From NCBI GenBank assembly GCA_013151935.1, contig JAADHI010000056.1, positions 1 to 42,015 on the forward strand: DNA of 42,015 bases. Reading direction: 5' to 3'. A program made the position numbers and the translations under genes. The notes below the pieces were generated by a model. That model was given only the letters and a program-made list of their open reading frames with translations. It made no database searches and was not told the origin of the DNA. Shown piece by piece: positions 1 through 6,950 of this stretch (the first letter of the stretch is position 1; every line of letters starts with the position of its first letter). The DNA comes from Candidatus Manganitrophaceae bacterium. GTDB lineage: Bacteria; Nitrospirota; Nitrospiria; SBBL01; JAADHI01.

Positions 1-3000
1 GTGTAGAGGAAGGTGCCCAAAAACTGAGGATTCGCTCCGGTAAAGTCGACCGTGGCATTCCCCGATGCAAAACCAAGCAATTGCTGATTATCTTGCAACT
101 GCAAACCGTTGGTGGCGGTGATGTTGCCCGTGCCGTCTTCAACGAGGAAGAGCATATCTCCGGCCGCGCTATTTGTCTCCGCAAAGTCGGCGCTGGCGCG
201 GCTGTTGGCCGTACCGGTGCCGCCGCCTGTAGCATCAATGAAGAAAAAGTTGCCGCCGAATCCGGTGGCGGTCGCCAAGTTGTTGTCCTTCGTGATGGTC
301 GACCCGGTGAAATCATAAGTGCCGTTGGTGACACCCACGGTGTTGACCGGAATGCCTGCGTTGATCGTGCCGTTCCTAAAGGTAAGTGTGGCGTTGGAAG
401 CTGCATCAAAATCAAAACCGGTAACGACGTTTTGAATCGTCCCCGCGTTGGTGACGTTCAAAACCCCGGTTGCCCCGCGCATGTCCACGCCCGTCGAATT
501 TGCTGAGCCGGTGCCAGTTATATCCAGTGTGTTCATGGTGACGGTGGCGCTTGAACCGTTTAAGCTCAGCCCGGTCATGCCGCCCAAGGTTGTAATATCG
601 ACGTCGTTGAAATTGACCGTATTTGTCGCGCCTGCCAAGTTGATTCCAGGACCGGTTAACCCACCATCATCGATAGGGACATTGCCAAAAGTGAAAGCGC
701 CGGCCGAACCGTTCAGGATATCGATGCCTGCATCACCACCGTTTAAGGTCATCGTGCCGCTGAAATTATAAATGCCATTGGCGTTGTCGAATTGTAGACC
801 GTTTCCGTTTGTGGCGCTGATCGTACCATTCTGAAAAGTCACCGTGCCCGTGCTGTGACCGCCGTTAATCGAGATGGCAGAAGCGTTGTTACCTTGGGTG
901 ATATTACCGTTGTAGGTGATGTTGGCCGTACCGCCTGTGATGTTGAAAGCGGTGCCGGTGGTTCCGGCGATATCAGCATTCGTGAAGTTGAATGTACCAC
1001 TTGAATTTTGGATGTCGATGCCGATGAGGGTGTTGTCGAGGTCGAGTGAGGCTCCATTAAAATCGAGATTGCCCGCGGCGTTATTGATGCGGATGCCGCT
1101 ACCCCCGTTTTGCGTGATGCTGGATGTGCCGGTGAAGTTGAGGAAGCCGCCGGTGGTGCCATCCATATTCAAAACAAAACCACCCGCGTTGCCGGTGAGT
1201 GTGGCGTTGTTTAAGGTGATTTCTGCCGAACCGCCCGTGACATTCATGTTGGACATGCGGACGTTGGTGAGCGCAAGGGGGCCGGTTTCATTGGTGAGGT
1301 TGAGGCGGGCGATATCCAGGATGCCGTCGGTGAGACCGTTTGTGATGGTGATACTGCCGGTGTTGCCAGTGGTGGAAACAGTACTGCCGGTGACACCTCC
1401 GCCTTGCGCTTCAACATCGCCTAAAATAATCGCGCCGGATGTCCCGCTGATATTGACCCCATCCCCGCCGACGGTATTAAAAATGCTGTTGGTGACTTGG
1501 GTCGAGGTGGTGCCGTCGATGTCAATGCCGTCGCTCGCGATATTATTAAAGGCAGTTCCGGCAATGGCGACGCTCGTTGTGCCTGCCGCGCCGGCAGTGA
1601 TCTGTATGCCGTCGCCTGTGCTGCCCGCTCCGTCAATTTGGCCGTCGGAAAAAATGAAGCTGCCCGTGTTGTTATCCACACGAATGCCATCGACACCGTA
1701 GTTCTGGATTTGCACATCGTTTAAAGTCAGCGCGAGGCTACCGCCGCTGAGGTTAATGGCGGCGTTACTGCCCGAAAGGGTGCCGCCATCACCGAGTGTC
1801 GACCCCCCGTTGATGGTAAGTGAACCTGTGGTGTTCACCAAATTCAAGCCGTTTGCACCGCCGGTGGCGTCGATGCGGGTGAGCACAATGTTTAAATTGC
1901 CGCCGAAAGCGTTGATGGCCGATCCGCCCGTGGCACTGATACTGCCGTTTTGAAAACTCAGCGGGGCATTGGATGTGGCATCAAAATCTAAACCGGTCAC
2001 AACGTTTTGAATTGCACCCGCATTGGTGACGGTCAGCGAACCAGTGGCGCCCCGCATGTCCACACCCCTTGAACCCGCCGCACCTGTGCCGGTGATGTCG
2101 AGCGTGTTCATTGTGACGATCGCGCTCGAAGCATTTAAACTCAGACCCGCGCCGCCACCCAGGTTCGTCAGGTCAACATCGTTGAAAACAACTGCGCCAC
2201 TGGCCCCACTGAGATCAATGCCACCGGATGTGGCATTGTCAATAGACACGTTACCAAAAGTAAATACACCTGTGCTGTTATTGATTTGAATGCCCTGTGC
2301 GCTGTTCGCGATGATGGTATTGCCCACCGTCACTGGACCCGTCACGCCTTCAAAGAAAAAAGCGCTCCCGCCCACGTTTTGAATGTTGAGTTCAGAGATG
2401 ACCAGTGCGGTGTTTGTATTTTGAATATGGATGCCGTGATTACCTGCACCCGTGATGTTGAGGTCACGAATGCTTGCACTCGTCACGCCGTTCGATGCGA
2501 TTGCGGTGCCGGGCGCATTGATATCAAACCCAAAAATGAGGGCATCTTCGGATAATTGCACCGAGCCTGCCAAGGTCGGCCGGCCGCCCAGCCCTGTGAG
2601 ATTGAGGGTATCGCCACTCGAAAGATTCAGTGCGATATCTCCGTTTCCGCCCACGAGTTGTCGCCGCGCCGTGCCTTGTCCGGCAACCGAGGTGGTTAAA
2701 TCAACATCGCCGATGACGTTACCTGCGGCATCCACCAAGACAATGACATCTCCCGCGCCATACAAGGCGTCGCTTTGTGCAGTCGCAGGCGCGCAGGGGG
2801 CGGACTGTGTGCAATTCCCCGTGCCGCCGTTGCTCACGATGTAGACATTTAATGGCTCGCCGGTTTCAGGATCGGTGACGATGCGCGCCCCCGCTGAACC
2901 GCCTTCGACTTCGGGGCCGAGCAAACTGCCGACCGGTGCGTTGATGTCTTGCGCAAAGGTGACAATATCGACATCACGCTGGACAAATTCCGTCATTCTG

Positions 3001-3881
3001 CGATCCAAGCCCCTGCGTTTCGTTTTTCTTCCGGGACCAAAAGGGATACTAAAACGGACGAGGGCCAGGCCTTCAGTGCCGTTGATGTCATCTTCTTTTA
3101 CTTCTCCGCCGAGCGTGAGTTCACTGCCGATCCAATCAAAAAGGTCGTGCATGCGATATTCCAAGCGGCCGCGCGGACCGTCGATCTTTGGCGTTCCAGA
3201 GCGCTCAAAACGGAAATAAGCGCCATAGAGCCAGAGTTCGTGGTTTTCAAGGGTGCCGAAACGCACACCGGCTTCGACATCAAAACCGGGCAACGCGCGT
3301 TCTCTCGCGGCAAGTAATCCGCCGCCGCCCAAGATAACGGTGGTGCCATCCAGTGAAATACCGCCATCTCCGGGGCTTCCAATTGTGGCCAAGGTTATCG
3401 TCTTGCGGTCAGGGAGATAGCCGTTGCCTCGGAAAGACCAATTTTTGCCGGACAACTCTGCGCCGAGTGTGAATTGTGAAAAATAGTTGCGGTACGCGGT
3501 ACGGCGGCGGTCGGCAAAAACATAGGCCCCCCACATCCAGTCGCTTCCCGAGAAGACGAAATTGGGGCGTATCTGACGCAGACCGAAACCCAGGTTGCCT
3601 TCCATACCGGCACCGGAGACGTCAATGAAGCGGATGTCAGAAAAAAACAGAGTATTGCGATTTTGTGCAAGAGGGAGGAGCAGGTCAAAACGTCCGAGCG
3701 TGCGGTTGTCGCCCGACCTCAGTTCGGAAGTAAACTTCCCTGGCTGTTTTGTTTGACCGGATGAACCCTCTTCAGGGTGCCCCAAAACAGGGATTGAAAT
3801 AGTGAATAGAAAAATAAATAAAAACATGAGACACGATTGAAAAAAATGGCCCTTAAACGTATTGGATTTATGTAATAAAAT
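1..3881 (-). CDS. Giant inverse-autotransporter-like surface protein, N-terminal part (runs off window)
   Basis: The minus strand is open in one frame from the window edge to about 3881, giving roughly 1290 residues with no stop. After a hydrophobic signal (LMFLFIFLFTISIPVLG) comes a stretch of about 210 residues like the invasin/intimin inverse-autotransporter barrel: it contains GRFDLLLPLAQN, LFFSDIRF, GNLGFGLRQI, WGAYVFADRR and LGAELSGKNWSFRGNGYLP. From about 2900 downward the protein is a Gly/Asn/Thr-rich series of short beta-strand repeats (forms such as GVTSASIRDLNITG and SIFNTVGGDGVNISG) typical of a right-handed parallel beta-helix passenger. Likely role: outer-membrane anchored adhesin or surface fibre. 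No in-frame ATG gives a charged signal-peptide start; ATG at 3827 is possible, but an ATT at 3881 has a strong ribosome site. The C-terminus is outside the window. Frame and fold class are clear; ligand unknown. Confidence 0.85.
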   Translation of the reverse strand, partial: MLLHKSNTFKGHFFQSCLMFLFIFLFTISIPVLGHPEEGSSGQTKQPGKFTSELRSGDNRTLGRFDLLLPLAQNRNTLFFSDIRFIDVSGAGMEGNLGFGLRQIRPNFVFSGSDWMWGAYVFADRRRTAYRNYFSQFTLGAELSGKNWSFRGNGYLPDRKTITLATIGSPGDGGISLDGTTVILGGGGLLAARERALPGFDVEAGVRFGTLENHELWLYGAYFRFERSGTPKIDGPRGRLEYRMHDLFDWIGSELTLGGEVKEDDINGTEGLALVRFSIPFGPGRKTKRRGLDRRMTEFVQRDVDIVTFAQDINAPVGSLLGPEVEGGSAGARIVTDPETGEPLNVYIVSNGGTGNCTQSAPCAPATAQSDALYGAGDVIVLVDAAGNVIGDVDLTTSVAGQGTARRQLVGGNGDIALNLSSGDTLNLTGLGGRPTLAGSVQLSEDALIFGFDINAPGTAIASNGVTSASIRDLNITGAGNHGIHIQNTNTALVISELNIQNVGGSAFFFEGVTGPVTVGNTIIANSAQGIQINNSTGVFTFGNVSIDNATSGGIDLSGASGAVVFNDVDLTNLGGGAGLSLNASSAIVTMNTLDITGTGAAGSRGVDMRGATGSLTVTNAGAIQNVVTGLDFDATSNAPLSFQNGSISATGGSAINAFGGNLNIVLTRIDATGGANGLNLVNTTGSLTINGGSTLGDGGTLSGSNAAINLSGGSLALTLNDVQIQNYGVDGIRVDNNTGSFIFSDGQIDGAGSTGDGIQITAGAAGTTSVAIAGTAFNNIASDGIDIDGTTSTQVTNSIFNTVGGDGVNISGTSGAIILGDVEAQGGGVTGSTVSTTGNTGSITITNGLTDGILDIARLNLTNETGPLALTNVRMSNMNVTGGSAEITLNNATLTGNAGGFVLNMDGTTGGFLNFTGTSSITQNGGSGIRINNAAGNLDFNGASLDLDNTLIGIDIQNSSGTFNFTNADIAGTTGTAFNITGGTANITYNGNITQGNNASAISINGGHSTGTVTFQNGTISATNGNGLQFDNANGIYNFSGTMTLNGGDAGIDILNGSAGAFTFGNVPIDDGGLTGPGINLAGATNTVNFNDVDITTLGGMTGLSLNGSSATVTMNTLDITGTGSANSTGVDMRGATGVLNVTNAGTIQNVVTGFDFDAASNATLTFRNGTINAGIPVNTVGVTNGTYDFTGSTITKDNNLATATGFGGNFFFIDATGGGTGTANSRASADFAETNSAAGDMLFLVEDGTGNITATNGLQLQDNQQLLGFASGNATVDFTGANPQFLGTFLY
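370..715. repeat. Internal duplication in surface protein, copy A
   Basis: This stretch is an imperfect copy of 1945-2290, offset by 1575 bases (525 codons, in frame). On the minus strand both copies encode close variants of the same beta-helix segment, with MNTLDITGTG, GVDMRGATG and NAG-IQNVVTG in each. It shows that the passenger grew by duplication of a long block. Confidence 0.8.
1945..2290. repeat. Internal duplication in surface protein, copy B
   Basis: Second copy of the block at 370-715, in the same frame and orientation. Translated similarity is clearly higher than between neighbouring beta-helix turns, and the DNA is also alignable, for example the shared 11-mer gcatcaaaatc at 403 and 1978. 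Confidence 0.8.
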
Positions 3882-3887
3882 CGTAGT

Positions 3888-3893
3888 ACCTCC
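3888..3893 (-). promoter_or_regulatory. Strong ribosome binding site before a predicted ATT start
   Basis: GGAGGT on the minus strand, six bases upstream of an in-frame ATT at 3881-3879. No ATG, GTG or TTG of the surface-protein frame lies at a suitable distance. Starting at ATT gives an n-region with Lys and His before the hydrophobic core, which a proper signal peptide should have. Confidence 0.55.
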
Positions 3894-4013
3894 GTGGCGG
3901 TATGCTTTTGCACATCACGACAAAAGATTGTTGTTGAAATAAAGGGATAATACGCGAGAGAGGGAGGAATAAGAAAAAGGCATAAAATTTAAAGAAACGT
4001 ACCATAGTGGTAT

Positions 4014-4043
4014 TGTATAGGACATTTATTTGAATCATGTCAA
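4014..4043 (-). promoter_or_regulatory. Sigma70-like promoter for the surface protein
   Basis: The minus strand reads TTGACA (4043-4038), an 18-base spacer, then TATACA (4019-4014). Transcription would begin near 4007, leaving a leader of about 125 bases before the predicted start at 3881. The remainder of the gene-free stretch 3882-4224 is AT-rich and I see no other gene in it. Confidence 0.6.
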
Positions 4044-4224
4044 TATTCCTTAAAGTTATTCTTTTGACGTGAGGGAAAATATACAAAATTAATTGAATTA
4101 GTCTGAGAGATTGAAACAACACGAAGATTTCAGATCACGCGTTTGAGGCATTTATAGCAGGTGCTCAGGGTTTACGGTCGGTGATGATTTAAGTGCTGGG
4201 GTAAATCTGAAAGCACTTTTGCGA

Positions 4225-4482
4225 TCAAAGCTGCTTTTCCTTCGACTTCTGTTTACGATAGGCCGTACCCAAATATTCTTTTACGGTGTCAATTGAAAGC
4301 CCCAAGACCTGCGCCATTTCTTTGCGTTGTTTGCCTGCGATGGCCAAGGTACCGAGCTGTTTTTCTCGGGGAGAAAAGCGATGTTTTAGGCAGAAATCAT
4401 TGAGCACTTTTTTAGGAATCAGAGATTTGCTTTCCATCTGTTCCCAAGTGATGCGAAAAAGGGTTGATTCGAAACCCCTCAA
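4225..4482 (-). CDS. Small LuxR/GerE-type helix-turn-helix protein
   Basis: An 85-residue frame from TTG at 4482; an ATG at 4437 gives 70 residues and is perhaps the real start, though neither has a good ribosome site. Residues 37-78 (SPREKQLGTLAIAGKQRKEM, then AQVLGLSIDTVKEYLGTAYRKQ) match the LuxR/GerE DNA-binding domain: the SPRE start, the turn, and the recognition helix STVK-like IDTVKEYL. There is no receiver or ligand domain. It lies upstream of and in the same direction as the surface-protein gene, so it could regulate that gene. A stop codon shortly upstream means it is either a stand-alone HTH or the remnant of a longer regulator. Confidence 0.6.
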   Translation of the reverse strand: MRGFESTLFRITWEQMESKSLIPKKVLNDFCLKHRFSPREKQLGTLAIAGKQRKEMAQVLGLSIDTVKEYLGTAYRKQKSKEKQL

Positions 4483-4598
4483 GCCAAAGAGAGAGCATCT
4501 TTTTTAAAGCCTGCAATAAGCGTGGATCTTGTTTCTGTGTCTGCTCAAGTTCCGGGCCGATACAAATCAGCTCTCCTTAGGAGGTCTGACATGGAAAA

Positions 4599-4793
4599 GT
4601 GAAAGCCCTTGAGAGTTGGGTCGGTTTGGAAAATACTTACAATCTTCAGACACCGGAGTTCCTTGAACGCCTTCAAGATCCCGATAAATTCAAAGAGGAA
4701 GCAGCATTACTAGTCGATTGTGATATTTCAAGTCGAGTAAAAAAATCCGATGGTGACCTGAGTTCGATTAAATTCGACTTATCGGATTTCTGA
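4599..4793 (+). CDS. Unidentified 64-residue acidic protein
   Basis: Starts at GTG 4599 and ends SSIKFDLSDF. It is Asp/Glu/Leu-rich with no signal peptide or recognisable motif. The good ribosome site (GGAGG near 4580-4584) belongs to an ATG at 4591 whose frame reads only Met-Glu-Lys-stop, and that TGA overlaps the GTG (GTGA). The arrangement would suit coupled re-initiation, or it may mark a one-base frameshift near the start of a decayed gene. I do not recognise a family. The following 290 bases (4794-5083) hold nothing I can support. Confidence 0.35.
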   Translation: MKALESWVGLENTYNLQTPEFLERLQDPDKFKEEAALLVDCDISSRVKKSDGDLSSIKFDLSDF

Positions 4794-5083
4794 GAAAAGG
4801 GCAAAGTGATTGTGCTTCTCAGGCTTCCTTCTTAACCGTCATCCATGATCAACCTGGGATGACCTATCGATACCTCTCCCGATGCTGTCCTCCGAAATGA
4901 CGCGGAGTATGGAGTAAACTTGATTTTCTGGGAGAAAACGGCTGCAATCAGTGCCTTTTACGGTTGCCTATTAACTATTGACAGTCTTCAAGTGACGGAG
5001 ATACAATTAAGTTGGAAATGGCTCGAATCCGAATTGTCACCGGACGGTGTGCGTGGCCCTTGGGGTCTAGGGTTCGAGCCGAA

Positions 5084-5812
5084 CTATTTGGGCCATCTTT
5101 GGACATTTATTTCGCGTGGCCGGATAATTCTTCTGTAATCCTCTGAATCTTTCTTCCCCTTTTTATAGCTTCTTGCAATGGCCCCACACACCATATCCGC
5201 CAATTGAATCAAGTTGTTTCTTTTTGAATCCTGAATTTTGACCTTCTTTATCTTTTCGCTCGAATTAGGTGAGTTGATTCGTTTTTTGAGGTATCTTTGT
5301 AGTTGAGATCGAAAGTCTTTGCTCCCGCTTCCATCAAGAATGACGGTCGCTCTGTCGAGATAAGGTTTCGCATTTTCAAAAACAAGGCCACTGAGATACT
5401 TATAAAAAGATTCTTTGTATTGGAAACCTTCTCCAGTGAGTTTACGTTTATTGATGATCACGCCGAAGTAGAAGAAATTATAGGGCATTACAGCTTCAAG
5501 AAAACGCTTCCGCACAGATGGTCGGCACTTGTTGAAATGAAATTCGGCATTCTGACTCGAAAATACTTCTTCCTTGAGAAGTTGAATCCTATCATCCGTC
5601 AAGTTTGCCTCATCATCATCTTCAAAGATGATCAAAGCGACAACAAAATGATCAGAAGACCCTGAACCAAATTTTAATCCGGCATCCCCCGATTCATCGA
5701 CAAAAACTAGCATTGACCTAACCTCAACCGAGTCGCATTCCTCAAGAATGCTCTTCGAGTGATTTTTAGCACGAAGTGGAGTTCGTTCATAGGACAAATA
5801 TGGTTTATTCAT
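5084..5812 (-). CDS. DUF3800 domain protein
   Basis: A 242-residue protein. The core begins at residue 34 with MLVFVDESGDAG, the acidic beta-strand motif of the DUF3800 family, and continues through HFVVALIIF, a central charged part, DGSGSKDFRSQL and the closing QDSKRNNLIQLADMVCGAIAR, the other family hallmark. These conserved acidic residues give the family an RNase H-like look, but no activity is established. The ATG at 5812 has a GGGAGGG ribosome site very close by; the ATG at the start of the conserved core is a weaker alternative. The gene stands alone in a gene-poor stretch beside tRNA-Arg. DUF3800 genes are frequent in mobile and defence-rich regions, which fits this context but does not prove it. 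Confidence 0.8.
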   Translation of the reverse strand: MNKPYLSYERTPLRAKNHSKSILEECDSVEVRSMLVFVDESGDAGLKFGSGSSDHFVVALIIFEDDDEANLTDDRIQLLKEEVFSSQNAEFHFNKCRPSVRKRFLEAVMPYNFFYFGVIINKRKLTGEGFQYKESFYKYLSGLVFENAKPYLDRATVILDGSGSKDFRSQLQRYLKKRINSPNSSEKIKKVKIQDSKRNNLIQLADMVCGAIARSYKKGKKDSEDYRRIIRPREINVQRWPK

Positions 5813-5940
5813 ATCCCTCCCTTTTGCTGAAGGAGGTCGATTTTATGTTCTGCTGCCTACACCTTGACTACATTGAACTTCATCGGAGGCAGACATTCTA
5901 GGGGAAAGTGTTAGAACATGTTGAAAATATAAAGAAAAAA

Positions 5941-6017
5941 TGGTGCGCCCAGAGAGATTCGAACTCCCGACCCCTTGATTCGTAGTCAAGTACTCTATCC
6001 AACTGAGCTATGGGCGC
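5941..6017 (-). tRNA. tRNA-Arg (anticodon ACG)
   Basis: Reading down from 6017, the acceptor GCGCCCA pairs with TGGGCGC, followed by discriminator A and encoded CCA. The D arm is AGCTCAGTTGGATAGAGT, the anticodon stem CTTGA/TCAAG encloses CTACGAA (anticodon ACG), and the T arm contains GTTCGAATC. All stems pair. ACG, read as ICG, is the usual bacterial arginine isoacceptor for CGN codons. Confidence 0.97.
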
Positions 6018-6026
6018 GACACATTT

Positions 6027-6578
6027 TTAAGAGGGGATGACGTCTTTAAGGGTCACCGCGAATTGATCATGCTGAAAGGAGTGCATCCCGGGAAAAAGCG
6101 AGAAGAGCCAGCCTGTGAAAAGTTCTTTTCCTTTTTCCGAGATAATAACGTGGATCGCAGGATTTTTTAGCTCATTGCTGACCGATGTGAAAATCGTCCC
6201 CTGAATAATCAGGTCGGGCAGGAAAATGTCTGTCTTTACTTTGATGTCTGAATTGGGGATGGCCCATTCATCACCAATGTTTACAGTGTGTTCTGTAATG
6301 GCGTGACTGACTTTGTCTTCCAGCATAAAAACAACACCCTTCCACTTGCCCTTGACCATGTCAGGCACAATAACTTTTCCACCGCTGAGATCTGGAATAT
6401 CATCGTGCGCACCGCCACGTAAAGGGGGAGGCATAGGCGACTGAATGGGTGTAATCTCGATTTGAACCGATGAGACGGGGCCACTGGACTCCTCAACAGA
6501 ATAACTCGGTTCACTGTTGTTACAAGAAATTAAAAAGATAAAAGTCAGTGTAAGGAATATGTATTGTACTTGTTTCAT
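6027..6578 (-). CDS. DUF2155-like lipoprotein between two tRNA genes
   Basis: Start chosen at ATG 6578, with GGGAG four bases upstream; a longer frame would start inside tRNA-Ser and is rejected. The 183-residue product has a lipoprotein signal (FIFLISC, Cys around residue 19), a Pro-rich linker, and a C-terminal domain with FLPDLII, NPAIHVIISEKGKELFTGW and LFSLFPGMHSFQHDQFAVTL. This GWLF-P-H pattern resembles DUF2155 (family assignment by eye). The gene starts 23 bases after the end of tRNA-Ser and stops nine bases before tRNA-Arg, so it is probably co-transcribed with both. Function is unknown; location is likely the periplasmic face of a membrane. Confidence 0.8.
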   Translation of the reverse strand: MKQVQYIFLTLTFIFLISCNNSEPSYSVEESSGPVSSVQIEITPIQSPMPPPLRGGAHDDIPDLSGGKVIVPDMVKGKWKGVVFMLEDKVSHAITEHTVNIGDEWAIPNSDIKVKTDIFLPDLIIQGTIFTSVSNELKNPAIHVIISEKGKELFTGWLFSLFPGMHSFQHDQFAVTLKDVIPS

Positions 6579-6601
6579 GACGCTCCCTCTTTCGGAAATT
6601 C

Positions 6602-6694
6602 TGGCGGAGAGACAGGGATTCGAACCCTGGGTAGAGGTTAACCCCCTACGACGGTTTAGCAAACCGTTGCCTTCAGCCGCTCGGCCATCTCTCC
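6602..6694 (-). tRNA. tRNA-Ser (anticodon GCT)
   Basis: Reading down from 6694: acceptor GGAGAGA paired with TCTCTCC, discriminator G and encoded CCA; D arm TGGCCGAGCGGCTGAAGGCA; anticodon stem ACGGT/ACCGT around TTGCTAA (anticodon GCT); a long variable arm typical of serine tRNAs; T arm GGTTCGAATCC. It reads AGC/AGU codons. Confidence 0.97.
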
Positions 6695-6770
6695 TAGGTG
6701 TTCACAGATCGTATCGCTTTTTAAGCCAGCCATTTAAGACATGCTTTATATCATAAAGAATCGAGGGAAT

Positions 6771-6817
6771 CTAGGAGCCTGCCTCGCTACGACTCCCTAA
6801 GTTCGACAGGCTCCCAG
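6771..6817. repeat. Long-stem inverted repeat
   Basis: CTAGGAGCCTG (6771-6781) and CAGGCTCCCAG (6807-6817) are complementary at 10 of 11 positions, around a 25-base loop. There is no T-tract, so a simple terminator is unlikely. It lies in the 256-base gap between divergently transcribed tRNA-Ser and ribD. No FMN riboswitch consensus is visible in this gap. Confidence 0.6.
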
Positions 6818-6914
6818 GAACCCGTCGGAGAAATAAAGGATCTGGTGTCTACCTTGTGACGACCTCTCTATTGTCAAAGGTGCGCTCCGTTTCTTTTTTG
6901 AGGAAGCGCTCAGA

Positions 6915-6944
6915 TTGACAGAGTGCGCGTAGGATTCATATAGT
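6915..6944 (+). promoter_or_regulatory. Consensus-like promoter directly upstream of ribD
   Basis: TTGACA at 6915-6920, an 18-base spacer and TATAGT at 6939-6944. The -10 box ends six bases before the ribD ATG, so the predicted transcription start falls at or next to the start codon, implying a leaderless message. Confidence 0.65.
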
Positions 6945-6950
6945 GAAAAG

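Noticed and set aside
81-3317. Several plus-strand and other-frame ORFs over the first 3.3 kb
   Set aside because: They are shadows of the continuous minus-strand surface-protein frame; none shows a domain or ribosome site.
3868-4122. 84-residue minus-strand ORF upstream of the surface protein
   Set aside because: AT-rich hydrophobic text without a family; it overlaps the promoter and leader of the surface-protein gene and its start.
4920-5138. 72-residue plus ORF and a tRNA T-arm-like stretch (ggttcgagcc) near 5070
   Set aside because: TTG start, no ribosome site, overlaps DUF3800 end; no complete tRNA stems form and there is no matching copy of the tRNA-Arg 3' end that would mark an integration site.
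5941-6017. Integrative element at the 3' end of tRNA-Arg
   Set aside because: No integrase and no direct repeat of the tRNA end found in the window.
6700-6950. FMN riboswitch upstream of ribD
   Set aside because: The conserved FMN aptamer sequence is not present, and the promoter lies too close to the start codon for a leader.
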